Below the pieces are notes generated by a model that was not told where the DNA came from, did not search any database, and saw nothing but the letters and a program-made list of their open reading frames with translations. The position numbers were made by a program, and so were the translations under genes. Shown in pieces: positions 46,630 to 58,437 of a stretch of 64,000 nt of DNA. The DNA comes from Maratus speciosus (taxonomy: Eukaryota > Arthropoda > Arachnida > Araneae > Salticidae). Every line of letters starts with the position of its first letter. Within the stretch, counting starts at the first letter, position 1. The DNA is taken from positions 283,819,836 through 283,883,835 of the forward strand of contig OZ010792.1 in assembly GCA_963932465.1 (NCBI GenBank). Reading direction: 5' to 3'.

Positions 46630-47229
46630 TTAAATATATGAATGGTTTCGTTATTTTACAGCCGACAAATCCAGTCAACTTGCGTGAATTTGTAGGTAGC
46701 TGTTCAGATAATTCCAAGTGATAACACAAGGTGGTTGTTTTGCAGTCGTACTACTAATCCATGCAGTCATTGCGTAAGTGTAACAAGGCAGTAGATTCAA
46801 TAATCCGATGATTTCTCCATAAGAAACGAAGCCAGTTTGCCGTTCTAAGTCGTTTATTCATCAAACATGAAAACTTAAAGCAAGTCCCACACTATGAAAA
46901 AATTCCTAAAGCCGTCAGGCTTTGGTATTAATCTCTATGTGATGCTATATGATCTTGAAAAGCAATTTAGAATACTACAAGACTTGTAGATGCCAGATAA
47001 CATATTCCGAAGCACTTGAAACAAGACAGGAATCTGAGCTCCGAAGTCATTGGATCTGCTTTTTGTTAGACTTGCGGAGGACGGCAGATATCGACGGAGT
47101 ACAGAAACGTACCAACCAGCGAAAGGCACACTTCTAGAGATGGGCTGCTAACCTAATGACGCGAAAGGGGAGTGTCTTAAGACGAACGAATCCCGTACCT
47201 AGTAGCGTAATATTTTCGAAGTCAAAAGC
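46630..47229. repeat. Duplicated segment, copy B (empty hAT site)
   Basis: Paralogue of 31602-31923 joined to 37017-37292. GCTATATG at 46944-46951 is present once, showing the state before the 5-kb element landed in copy A. The two copies differ by scattered substitutions. Confidence 0.92.
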
Positions 47230-48263
47230 CTAACGTCGAAAAGGCGCGGGAAAATGGATTCATGGAATCAAGATTGGAAATAAAAATAACAAAATGGCTT
47301 TTAAAACATTCAAAAATAAAAACTAGCTTCTCTCATAATATTATAGATTGAATAGCTGATAAAATTTATGAAGGACTCAAACTTTAGATTAAGATTTTGT
47401 ATAAGGTAATTATTAATATACGCGTTTGAAAATTAAAGAGAATGTAAATAGGAATAAATAATAGATATTAAGAAACATGGAAATCGTGAATATGCCGGAA
47501 AATTAGAATAATTTAAATGAATATCGCGAAGTAAAATTTTTATATAGCATTATCCCCCCCCCCCCCCTAAAATCCGATGAGATGATAGATCCTATGGCCT
47601 ACAAGTTCATTTAAGGAAAAGCATGAATTCGTATTACAATATAGCTACCTGGTACCCTAGTTATTGTCAAAAATTCTCTGATTTTGTCAAAGCCAAATCA
47701 ATAATTAATTTTGTGAACGCGAATATGTGGGAAATGGTTTTTTTTTTTAAATATACATCTACAATATAAGTAATTTTGTTCATAAGTTACAAATAATAGC
47801 GTACAAAGTGTTTAACATAAATAATGAAAAAGTATGAATATAGAGTAAACAATAATAAAATTTGATTTCTTTAAAATGCGCAAGAAGTTTTCCAACTAAT
47901 TGTATCAATGTCCTTCAGTCCTTTAGTTGATAGTTGATAATTTATTAATGTGCTCATGCTATTTTATAGCAGTTGTGAATGTCCACAGTAAAAATAGTCA
48001 TCTTAAATCAAGTTTAATAGTCTTTCAGTTATATTGACATCTCAGTTCCTTGATAAACTAAAAGAATTTTTTGTGTGAATACGAAGGAAAATACGGCCAT
48101 TTTATCTCTTTAGCAGGAAAATTATTTCAGTCAATATTTAGAAATCTAGTTCTTTATTTAATTGACTTCAAGAATTTATGAAATTCAACATTTTCAGATC
48201 TTAATTATTCACTTTTAACCTGTTTGGCTTGAAAAATGTTATCTTTTACTATCAATTAATTTA
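47230..48263. other. Unassigned AT-rich DNA
   Basis: No gene or transposon end recognised. A C tract lies near 47555-47567 and a T tract near 47741. Confidence 0.5.
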
Positions 48264-48600
48264 CTATTAACTAGCCGCCTTTGGCGACCAGTTTGGTCTC
48301 CCTTAAAATTTATGTTTGGGAATGCATGCTAAGCATTGCATCACGTTACTTTTATTCATAATTTAATTTACTTGGACTCCCTTAAATATAATTAATATGA
48401 TCCCTTAAGCTAATATTAGTTTTTGTTGCATTAAAATATCTCAATTTGTTGATTTCCTGTAACCAAGTAAACTCTATTGGTTTACAATGGAAGGCTGTGG
48501 GGATTTGGCGAAATATTAGAGATATCGCCAAGTTGGCGACAAACTTGGCGGCATTTGGAAACAGAACAGCCCCCTCCCTTATAGGTATGGGGATGCATTA
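48264..48600 (-). repeat. Dispersed repeat, inverted copy
   Basis: ATTAACTAGCCGCCTTTGGC then GACCAGTTTGGTCTCCCTTA is the reverse complement of the end at 340-375. The right side has ATCGCCAAGTTGGCGACAAA then CTTGGCGGCATTTGG, which may be the inverted partner end. It is probably a small inverted-repeat element. Confidence 0.5.
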
Positions 48601-48644
48601 AATGCTGTTCAATAACCAATGAGATGCGTTTCATTCGAGCGTTG

Positions 48645-48927
48645 CCATTAAACAATTGACAAATAATCGCTATTTCTGTGCCACGTACGATAGCGTAATA
48701 TATATATATAGATTACAATCTTTTACCACAATTTTCAACAATATTCTTCTTATAATATTTTTATCATGTAATAAATAATAACAGTTGAACAATAACAAAT
48801 AATGAAATTCAAAATAGTAACGATCAGCTATCTCATCAATAACTTCTCAAGTATCTATATGTATATTATGCTTCCGTAAGTGGCACAGAAATCGCGATTA
48901 TTTGTTAATTGTTTAATGGCAAATAAC
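48645..48927. mobile_element. TTGCCATTAAACAATTGAC inverted-repeat MITE
   Basis: Left GCCATTAAACAATTGACAAA then TAATCGC and TTTCTGTGCCAC pair with the right GTGGCACAGAAATCGCGATT and ATTGTTTAATGGC in inverted orientation over about 47 bp. The loop of about 190 bp is AT-rich with a short TA run. Target duplication not determined. Confidence 0.7.
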
Positions 48928-49089
48928 AAGAACGAAAAATCATGCGTACAGCATAGATTATGGAACACTTTTCAACACATTCAGACTTCTATAACAATTC
49001 ACAGTTTATTAAGGTGAAAGATGATGTCTAAACGATCAATTTGGAAAACGCATAATGCATTTGAAATCCCAATTTCTGCTGTTTTAACA

Positions 49090-49572
49090 AATAGTCGGGA
49101 AAATATCCGATTTTTTGTGCAACCCTGTATATGATCTATAGATATGTATGCATACTACATAATATGCTAAAAGTTAGTTCCTTTAAATGCATAGCACTGC
49201 TGAAATTTTCCATTCAGCAATTTCCGCCAACGGATGTTGTTAAAAACTTTTGTGCAGCCCTGTATATGATCTATGGATATGTATGCATCCTAACATGATA
49301 TGCTAAAAGTTAGTTCATTTAAATGCGTAACACAGCTGAAATTTTCCATTCAGCAATTTCCGCCAATAAACTGATGTTGTTAAAAACTTTTGTGCAGCCC
49401 TGTATATGATCTATAGATATGTATGCATCCTAAATAATATGCTAAAAGTTAGTTTATTTAAATACATAACACAGCTGAAATTTTCCATTCAGCAAGTTCC
49501 GCAAACGGATATTGTTAAAAACTTTTGTGCAGCCCTGTATATGATCTATAGCTATGTATGCATCCTACATAA
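49090..49572. repeat. Mariner-end satellite, 135-140-bp units
   Basis: Four ends TGTGCAGCCCTGTATATGAT at spacings of 135, 140 and 135 bp, with conserved CTGAAATTTTCCATTCAGCA and GCTAAAAGTTAGTT blocks. These are the best-preserved units in the window. A fifth unit continues at 53645 beyond the inserted Helitron, and its spacing becomes 140 bp once that Helitron is removed. Confidence 0.93.
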
Positions 49573-49998
49573 TCTCTCTATTCTAAAAAAAAGTAACTAC
49601 CGCTGTCACCGCCGCCGCTGCCGCCACCGCCGGTTTTGAATTTTTTGTGACCGGAGGTCTTTCTTCGCTAATATTAAGAAAAATAATGCATACAAAAATA
49701 TGAAAATCGGTGGCTTTATACAGAAATGTTTGATAAACACGCTGATGCAGACAGTTTTCAAATCGAAGAATTATTTTAAGAGGTATTTAATGCAAAAGTT
49801 GGACAAAATCGTTTCACTAAAAAAGTTTTATAGCAGCAAAAACTATACATGGCAGTGTAATCAATTTTAGATCATTTTATGCGTTAGAATTTGCCGGAGT
49901 GCAGATTGCATTAATTTTTTTATTTCGACTCATTTTTTGAGGTTTTATTTCTATTTTAAATTCAAATTTTCAGCATTTCTTGAGATATTTTTTACAGA

Positions 49999-51292
49999 CT
50001 AGGGGGCTCGGCCCCCTACGAGCTACGCTCGCCAACCCCCGTCCAGACACCGCAAACTCTAAATGCACGCTAATTTGATCGGCTTTAAAAAGATTTCGAA
50101 AGATTGAATTATAATTTAAAAAACAGTGGCGATCTCCCTGTAAACGAATTTCTATTCATTTCTCTTTGATTGGGGAATTTTAACGCCAAATCCGCTGCGG
50201 TACTACTTGATTATCCTGTCGACCAATTTCGCCAAATTATATAAATCGCCAAACCACTCGCCAAATTATACAAATTGATATAATTTTTATTTTAAATAAC
50301 GAAAGAACAAATAAATTCGTACAACATTAATAAAAACACAAATAAAACGTCGAAATAAAAATAACTTGATGACGTATACACGTGTAACAACATTTCAAAA
50401 TAAGCTAATATAAAAGGAATTAAGTAAAGAGAGTCTTTGTCTCCTGGTATTTTTTAACAAAGCGAAAAGAAAGTTCTTTTAAATGAGACATTTTAAATTA
50501 ATTCTCAAAATATCAAATAAATGTCTAGCGCAATTTCTAAATTTAAACTTTTTTGCAATATTATTTTGTGTTCATTTTATGTAATAACTATAATGTGACG
50601 TAAATATGACGTAATTTCTCCTAAGACTTCTAATGCATGTTAATGAATTTATTACTTTACAATATCCTTTCTCTTTTAAAATTCACGTGTATACTTTTTA
50701 TGACGTAATTTTTAAGTTCCTGCTTTTTATACGTAATTATTTAATTTTAATTTGAAAGTTTTTTTCCTGTTTATAATAGTCACGTGTAAATGAATTTTTA
50801 ATTTGAAGCAAACATTATTGCTTGCGCTTTTTATACAGTTGGCAACAGTTTACTTTAGTACAATTTTCTGAAATCTGTAAAAAATATCTCTAGAAATGCT
50901 GAAAATTTGAATTTAAAATAAAAATAAAACCTGAAAAAATGAGTCAAAATAAAAAAATTAATGCAATCTGCACTCCGACAAATTCTAACGCATAAAATGA
51001 TCTAAAAATGATTACACTGCCATGTATAGTTTTTGCTGCTATAAAACTTTTTTAGTGGAACGATTTCGTCCAACTTTAGCATTAAATAATTTTTAAAATA
51101 ATTCTTCGATTTGAAAACTGTCTGCCTCAGCGTGTTTATCAAACATTTCTGTATAAAACCACCGATTTTCATATTTTTGTATGCATTATTTTTGTTAATA
51201 TTAACGAAGAAAGGCCTCCGGTCACAAAAAAATCAAAACCGGCGGCGGCGGCGGCGGTGACAGCGGTAGTTACTTTTTTTAGAATAGAGAGA
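49999..51292 (-). mobile_element. Helitron nested at an AT site, 1294 bp
   Basis: On the plus strand it begins CTAGGGGGCTCGGCCCCCTA after A and ends AGAATAGAGAGA before T. Removing it gives TTTACAGA|TTTTAGAAA, matching the uninterrupted sister sequence at about 55975-55990 (TTTACAGATTTCAGAAAA). It holds a (GGC)n run near 51241-51257. Confidence 0.95.
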
Positions 51293-52219
51293 TTTTAGAA
51301 AGTGATATTAATTTAAACTGTTGCCAACTGTATAAACAGCGGAAACAATAATGTTTGCTTCAAAAAATATATATATATATATTTATACGTGTAATAAATT
51401 AAAAATTTATTTACACGTGACTATTATAAACAGAAAAAAACATTGGAATTAGAAGTAAATAATTATGTACAAAAAGCAGGAACTTATTAAAAATTACGTC
51501 ATAAAACTATAATTACACGTGAATTTTAAGAGAGAAAGGAATTTGTAAAATAATAAATTTATTAACATGCATTAGAAGTCTTAAATAGGAGAAATTACGT
51601 CATATTTACGTCACATTACAGTTATTACATAAAACGAACACAAAATAATATTGCAAAACGGTTTAAATTTAGAAATTGCGCTAGACATTTATTTGATTTT
51701 TGAGCGGATACTTTTCAACTATTTTTCTTAGGAAAGCGCAAATAATATTTCATTTCTAACACAAGCATTTTCACGTGAATATTAAAAAGAGAAAGAATAA
51801 TTTGGTCAAAATTACGTCAGATTAAAAACGATTAATTTAAAATGTCTCATTTAAAAGAACTTTCTTTTCGCTTTGTTAAAAAATACCGGGAGAGGAAGAT
51901 ACTGTTTACTTAATTCCTTTTATACTAGCTTATTTTGAAATGTTGTTACACGTGTCTACGTCATCAAGTTATTTTTATTTCGACGTTTTATTTGTATTTT
52001 TAGTAATGTTGTACTAATTTATTTGTTCTTTCGTTATTTAAAATAAAAATTATGTCAATTTGTATAATTTGGCGAGTGGTTTGGCGATTTATATATTTTG
52101 GCGAAATTAGTCGACGGGATAATCAAGTAGTACCGCAGCGGATTTGGCGTTAAAATTTCCCCAATCAAAGAGAAATGAATAGAAATCTGTTTATAGGGAG
52201 ATCGCCATTGTTTTTTAAA

Positions 52220-53462
52220 CTAGGGGGCTCGGCCCCCTACGAGCTACGCTCTCCAACCCCCGTCCAGACACCGCAGACTCTAAATGCACCCTAATTTGAT
52301 AGACTTTAAAAAGATTTCGAAAGATTGAATCATAATTTAAAAAACAGTGGCGATCTCCCTATAAACGAATTTCTATTCATTTCTCTTTGATTGGGGAATT
52401 TTAACGCCAAATCCGCTGCGGTACTACTTGATTATCCTGTCGACCAATTTCGCCAAATTATATAAATCGCCAAACACTCGCCAAATTATACAAATTGATA
52501 TAATTTTTATTTTAAATAACGAAAGAACAAATAAATTCGTACAACATTAATAAAAACACAAATAAAACGTCGAAATAAAAATAACTTGATAACGTATACA
52601 CGTGTAACAACATTTCAAAATAAGCTAATATAAAAGGAATTAAGTAAAGAGAGTCTTTGTCTCCTGGTATTTTTTAACAAAGCGAAAAGGAAGTTCTTTT
52701 AAATGAGACATTTTAAATTAATTCTCAAAACATCAAATAAATGTCTAGCGCAATTTCCAAATTTAAACTTTTTTGCAATATTATTTTGTGTTCATTTTAT
52801 GTAATAACTATAATGTGACGTAAATATGACGTAATTTCTCCTAAGACTTCTAACGCATGTTAATGAATTTATTATTTTACAATATCCTTTCTCTTTTAAA
52901 ATTCACGTGTATACTTTTTGTGACGTAATTATTAATAAGTTCCTGCTTTTTATACGTAATTATTTAATTCTAATTTGAAAGTTTTTTTTCTGTTTATAAT
53001 AGTCACGTGTAAATAAATTTTTAATTTAAAGCAAACATTATTGCTTGCGCTTTTTATACAGTTGGCAACAGTTTACTTTAGTACAATTTTCTGAAATCTG
53101 TAAAAAATATCTCTCGAAATGCTGAAAATTTGAATTTAAAATAGAAATAAAATCTGAAAAAATGAGTCAAAATAAAAAAAATTAATGCAATCTGCACTCC
53201 GGCAAATTCTAACGCATAAAATGATCTAAAAATGATTACACTGCCATGTATAGTTTTTGCTGCTATAAAACTTTTTTAGTGGAACGATTTTGTCCAACTT
53301 TAGCATTAAATAACTCTTAAAACAATTCTTCGATTTGAAAACTGTCTGCATCAGCGTGTTTATCAAACATTTCTGTATAAAACCACCGATTTTCATATTT
53401 TTGTATGCATTATTTTTGTTAATATTAACGAAGAAAGGCCTCCGGTCACAAAAAAATCAAAA

Positions 53463-53495
<33 letters not shown>

Positions 53496-53529
53496 ACAGC
53501 GGTAGTTACTTTTTTTTAGAATAGAGAGA
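52220..53529 (-). mobile_element. Helitron nested at an AT site, 1310 bp
   Basis: Plus-strand borders CTAGGGGGCTCGG and AATAGAGAGA lie between A and T. Removal gives GTTTTTTAAA|TTATAATTCA, as in uninterrupted relatives (reverse complement of about 41350-41390). It is very similar to the copy at 49999, with the longest (GGC)n run of the family (about 53465-53492). Confidence 0.95.
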
Positions 53530-53644
53530 TTATAATTCAATCTTTTGAAATCTTTTTAAAGCCGATCACATTAGCGTGCATTTAGAGTCTGCGGTGTCTG
53601 GACGGGGGTTGGCGAGCATAGCTCGTAGGGGGCCGAGCCCCTAG

Positions 53645-53794
53645 TATGTTAAAAATTAGTTCATTTAAATGCATAACACAGCTGAAATTTTCCATTCAGC
53701 AATTTCCACCAATAAACTGATGTTGTTAAAAACATTTGTGCAGCCCTGTATATGATCAATAGAATTTATACCAAGTAATATATAAACCAAGTAA
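53645..53794. repeat. Mariner-end satellite, continuation
   Basis: The rest of the unit split by the preceding Helitron, followed by one more end CAGCCCTGTATATGATCAAT and a partly decayed unit. It is split again by the next Helitron. Confidence 0.85.
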
Positions 53795-54785
53795 TCTCTC
53801 TCTCTCTATTCTAAAAAAAAAGTAACTACCGCTGTCACCGCCGCCGCCGCCGCCGCCGGTTTTGAATTTTTTGTGACCGGAGGTGTTTCTTCGTTAATAT
53901 TAAAAAAACTGTTGCATACAAAAATATGAAAATCGGTAGTATTATAGAGAAATGTTTGATAAACACGCTGATGCAGACAGTTTTCAAATCGAAGAATTAT
54001 TTTAAGAGATATTTAATGCCAAAGTTGGACAAAATCGTTGCATTAAAAAAGTTTTATAGGAGCAAAAACTGTACATAGGAATTTAATCATTTTTAGATCA
54101 TTTTATGCGTCAGAATTTCCCGGTGTGCAGATTGCAGTTAGTTTTTTAATTTGAATAATTTTTCGAGGTTTTATTTCTATTTTAAATTCAAATTTTCAGC
54201 ATTTCGAGAGATATTTTTTACAAATTTAGAAAATTGTATTAATTTAAACTGTTGCCAACAGTATAAACATCTCAAACAGTAATGTTTGCTTCAAATTAAA
54301 AATTTATTTTACACGTGACTATTATAAACAAAAAATATAAAAAGCAGGAACTCATTGAAAATTACTTCATAAAAACTATAGTTACACGTGAATTTTAAAT
54401 GAGAAAGAACATTGTAAAATAATAAATTCAGCAACATGCGTTAGAAGTCCTAAATAGGAGAATTTACGTCATATTACACTTATTACGTAAAATGAACAAA
54501 AAATAATATTGCAAAACAGTTTTAATTTAAAAATTGCGCGAGACATTTACTTGACATTTTAAGATGATCATAATATTTCATTTCTAACAAAAGTATTTTG
54601 ACGTGAATATTAAAAAGAGAAAGAAAAGTTTGGTGAAAATTACGTCAGATTATAATTGTCAGATTCAAATTATAATTCAATCTTCCGAAATCTTTTTAAA
54701 GGCGATCAAATTAGCGTGCTGTTAGAGTCTGCGGTGTCTGTACGGGGGTTGACGAGCGTAGCTCGTAGGGGGCAGAGCCCCCTAG
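53795..54785 (+). mobile_element. Helitron, 991 bp
   Basis: An expanded TC run precedes TCTATTCTAAAAAAAAAGT at the 5' end. (CCG)n follows at about 53836-53858. The 3' hairpin GTAGGGGGCAGAGCCCCCTA then G precedes T. It lacks the MITE-bearing middle part found in longer copies. Confidence 0.92.
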
Positions 54786-55280
54786 TATATAAAAATAATA
54801 AATAAATTTAAAAACGCATACCACAACTGTAAACACGGTTCCAGCAATTATTGTTTGTAGACTTCAATAGTTCAATTATTGTTCATTTTCTTCTGTAGCC
54901 AAATTCTTTTGTGCGTCCCTGTAAATGAACGGCAAATTCTATGCTCACCACGTTCTATAGTCAGAACCTTGTAGTACACTTCAGTGATATATATCAATTT
55001 CAATACGTTTAAAATAGTGTAATATCATTAAAATACCCCCTAAACGGTTTTTCCCCATAGACCGTAAAGTAATTGAATTATTTTGAGTATCTCTGTAAAT
55101 GAACTGTAAATGTTACACATTTAATTTTAAATAATGAACATACCATAGTAAACCCCAATAACATATATGAATTTCATGGCAATCGGGCTATATTTAAGCG
55201 AGTTAGAGCACGGACAGACAAACCGAATTCATAAATGCTTTTCAACTATGTTGGAAAGTATTAAGAAAGATTGCTATAAA
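54786..55280. repeat. Mariner-end satellite, diverged units
   Basis: Blocks TTCTTTTGTGCGTCCCTGTA, CCATAGACCGTAAAGTAATT, CGGACAGACAAACCGAATTC and CAACTATGTTGGAAAGTATT match units in the hAT composites. Confidence 0.7.
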
Positions 55281-55567
55281 TACAAAAACTTTTCGCGCTC
55301 AACCGCTCGCTTGCAGGTGATGCAAAAGCATAAAACATGTCTTTAGTGTATTTGGTAGGCAATCTAAGAAAATATACTAAATGTGAAGAAAAATATGTTA
55401 CTATTAGAGTTTTCAATTAAAAATGATTTTCACATACGTCACACCGGACAATATATTGAGCATCTTTAATCCGGGTAGTCTTGGTTGGATCTCCATGTAA
55501 TTATAATGATAATTAAGATGAGCGAAGCGAATCCTCTACTAGGCTACACAAATTGCATTTAGTCGTA
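55281..55567. other. Unassigned spacer
   Basis: No feature recognised apart from a short GAGCGAAGCGAATCC string near 55520. It ends at the A preceding the next Helitron. Confidence 0.5.
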
Positions 55568-56748
55568 TCTCTCTATTCTAAAAAAAAGTAACTACCGCTG
55601 TCACCGCCGCCGCCGCCGGTTTTGAATTTTTGTGACCGGAGGCCTTTCTTCGTTAATATTAACAAAAATAATGTATACAAAAATATGAAAATCGGTGGTT
55701 TTATACAGAAATGTTTGATAAACACGCTGATGCAGACAGTTTTCAAATCGAAGAATTATTTTAAGAGTTATTTAATGCTAAAGTTGGACAAAATCGTTCC
55801 ACTAAAAAAGTTTTATAGCAGCAATAACTATACATGGCAGTGTAATCATTTTTATATCATTTTACGCGTTAGAATTTGCCGGAGTGCAGATTGCATTAAT
55901 TTTTTTATTTTGACTCATTTTTTCAGGTTTTATTTCTATTTTAAATTCAAATTTTCAGCATTTCTAGAGATATTTTTTACAGATTTCAGAAAATTGTACT
56001 AATTTAAACTGTTGCCAACTGTATAAAAAGCGCAAGCAATAATGTTTGCTTCAAATTAAAAATTTATTTACACGTGACTATTATAAACAGGAAAAAAACT
56101 TTCAAATTAGAATTAAATAATTACGTATAAAAAGCAGGAACTTATTAAAAATTACGTCATAAAAAGTATACACGTGAATTTTAAAAGAGAAAGGATATTG
56201 TAAAATAATAAGTTCATTAACATGCGTTAGAAGTCTTAGGAGAAATTACGTCATATTTAAGTCACATTATAGTTATTACATAAAATGAACACAAAATAAT
56301 ATTGCAAAAAAGTTTAAATTTAGAAATTGCGGTAGACATTTATTTGATATTTTGAGAATTAATTTAAAATGTCTCATTTAAAAGAACTTTCTTTTCGCTT
56401 TGTTAAAAAATACCAGGAGACAAAGACTCTCTTTACTTAATTCCTTTTATATTAGCTTATTTTGAAATGTCGTTACACGTGTATACGTCATCAAGTTATT
56501 TTTTCTTCGACGTTTTATTTATGTTTTTATTAATGTTGTACGAATTTATTTGTTCTTTCGTTATTTAAAATAAAAATTATATCAATTTGTATAATTTGGC
56601 AAGTGGTTTGGCGATTTATATAATTTGGCGAAATGGGTCGACAGGATAATCAAGTAGTACCGCAGCGGATTTGGCGTTAAAATTCCCCAATCAAAGAGAA
56701 ATGAATAGAAATTCGTTTATAGGGAGATCACCACTGTTTTTTAAATTA

Positions 56749-58204
56749 CTAGGGGCTCAGCCCCCTACGAGCTACGCTCGCCAACCCGCGTTCAGACACC
56801 GCAGACTCTAAAAGCACGCTAATTTGATTGGCTTTAAAAAGATTTCGAAAGATTGAATTATAACTTAAAAAACAGTGGCGATCTCCCTATAAACGGGTTT
56901 CTATTCATTTCTCTTTGATTGGGGAATTTGGCCAAATCAGCTACTGTTAAAAGATACAATGGCTGCTTCCGTCTTTGATTAAATAATTTTAGTTAAACAT
57001 TTCAAAATATAAAATGGAAACAGAGTCTTTGTCTCCTGGTATTTTTTAACAAAGCGAAAAGAAAGTTTTTTTTTAAAATAAGACATTTTAAATATATCGT
57101 TTTCTTTCTTGATAACCGATGACCAGGCCCCTACCTGCCGTGTTGCCCCAGCTTAACGGGTTTAGTACTTGGCATCGGGACGAAAGACCGCCTAATCGCC
57201 GCAAAGCGGCAATAAACCTGACATCATTGCCTCGATCGTCATCCTATCTGCAGTGCCTACTGCTCGTTTGTGTATGCTTTGTTTTGCCACTTTGTTTGTG
57301 TATACTTTGTTTGTGTATACTTTGTTTGTTAAATATATCGTTTATAATCTGACGTAATTTTCACCAAACTTTTCTTTCTCTATTTAATATTCACGTGAAA
57401 ATACTTTTATTATGAAATGAAATATTTAAGCTGTCCTAATAAAAATAGTTGAAAAATATCAAATAAATGTCTCGCTCAATTTTTTAAATTTAAACTGTTT
57501 TGCGATATTATTTTTTGTTCATTTTACGTAATAAGTGTAATGTGACGTAATTTCTCCTATTTAAGACTTCTAACGCATGTTAATGAATTTATTATTTTAC
57601 AATATTCTTTCTCTTTTAAAATTCACGTGTTAATATAGTTTTTATGGCGTAATTTTCAATGAGTTCCTGTTTTTTTATATTTTATGTTTACAATAGTCAC
57701 GTGTAAATAAATTTTTAATTTAAAGCAAACATTGTTTGCGCTGTTTATACATTTGCCAACAGTTTAAATTAATACCATATTGTAAATTATGTAAAAAATA
57801 TCTTTCAAAATGCTGAAATTTTGAATTTAAAATAGAAATAAAACATCAAAAAATGAGTCAAAATAAAAAAATTAATGCAATCTGCACTCTGGCAAATTCT
57901 AACGCATAAAATGATCTAAAAATGATTACACTGCCATGTATAGTTTTTGCTGCTATAAAACTTTTTTAATGGAACGATTTTGTCCAACTTTAGCATTAAA
58001 TATCTCTTAAAATAATTTTTCGATTTGAAAACTGTCTGCATCAGCGTGTTTATCAAACATTTCTGTATAATACCCCCGATTTTCATATTTTTGTATGCAA
58101 TATTTTTCTTAATATTAACGAAGAAAGACCTCCGGTCACAAAAAATTCAAAACCGGCGGCGGCGGCGGTGACAGCGGTAGTTACTTTTTTTTAGAATAGA
58201 GAGA
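56749..58204 (-). mobile_element. Helitron nested at an AT site, 1456 bp
   Basis: Plus-strand borders CTAGGGGCTCAGCCCCCTA and AATAGAGAGA; removal gives TTTAAATTA|TAATTCAATC. This copy belongs to the lineage without the GGTACT MITE: GGCCAAATCAGCTACTG runs into TTAAAAGATACAATGG. It carries a SINE-like insert at 57103-57328. Confidence 0.95.
57103..57328 (+). mobile_element. SINE-like retroposon with 15-bp target duplication
   Basis: A 226-bp GC-richer block flanked by exact repeats TTAAATATATCGTTT (57088-57102 and 57329-57343). Other Helitron copies lack it. The part GTTTAGTACTTGG followed by GACCGCCT (57160-57190) resembles the 3' promoter half of 5S rRNA, suggesting a 5S-derived SINE. The 3' end is a tail of TTTGTTTGTGTATAC-type units. 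A 3' piece of a LINE cannot be excluded. Confidence 0.65.
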
Positions 58205-58437
58205 TAATTCAATCTTTCGAAATCTTTTTAAAGCCGATCAAATTAGCGTGCATTTAGAGTCTGCGGTGTCTGGACGGGGGTTGGCGAGCGTAATTCGTAG
58301 GGGGCCGAGCCCCCTAGTACCTTACAAAATAACTATTCAGTATTTTGACTTGAAATTAAACATAAAAATAAATTATGATCTGTAGATTTGCACAATATAA
58401 TTTTTTTACAGAATAACCTTAAAAAAATTATTAATTA

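Larger units (their letters stand above)
49573..53644 (+). mobile_element. Helitron holding two opposite-strand Helitrons
   Basis: 5' end TCTCTCTATTCTAAAAAAAA follows an A; 3' end GTAGGGGGCCGAGCCCCTAG is followed by T, restoring the AT target inside a satellite unit (CCTACATA|TATGTTAAAA). It is interrupted by reverse copies at 49999-51292 and 52220-53529; its own length without them is about 1.47 kb. No Rep/helicase frame is present, so it depended on an enzyme from elsewhere. Confidence 0.93.
55568..58317 (+). mobile_element. Helitron holding one opposite-strand Helitron
   Basis: Starts TCTCTCTATTCTAAAAAAAA after A and ends GTAGGGGGCCGAGCCCCCTA then G before T. It contains the half MITE (about 56473-56660) seen in copies at 49.6-53.6 kb. 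It is interrupted at 56749-58204. Confidence 0.93.

Noticed and set aside
55622..56002. 126-codon frame in a Helitron
   Set aside because: Not kept in sister Helitrons, no domain; AT-driven.
57119..57352. 77-codon frame across the SINE-like insert
   Set aside because: It crosses the retroposon tail and target duplication; the Cys/Leu repeats come from the TTTGTTTGTGTATAC tail.
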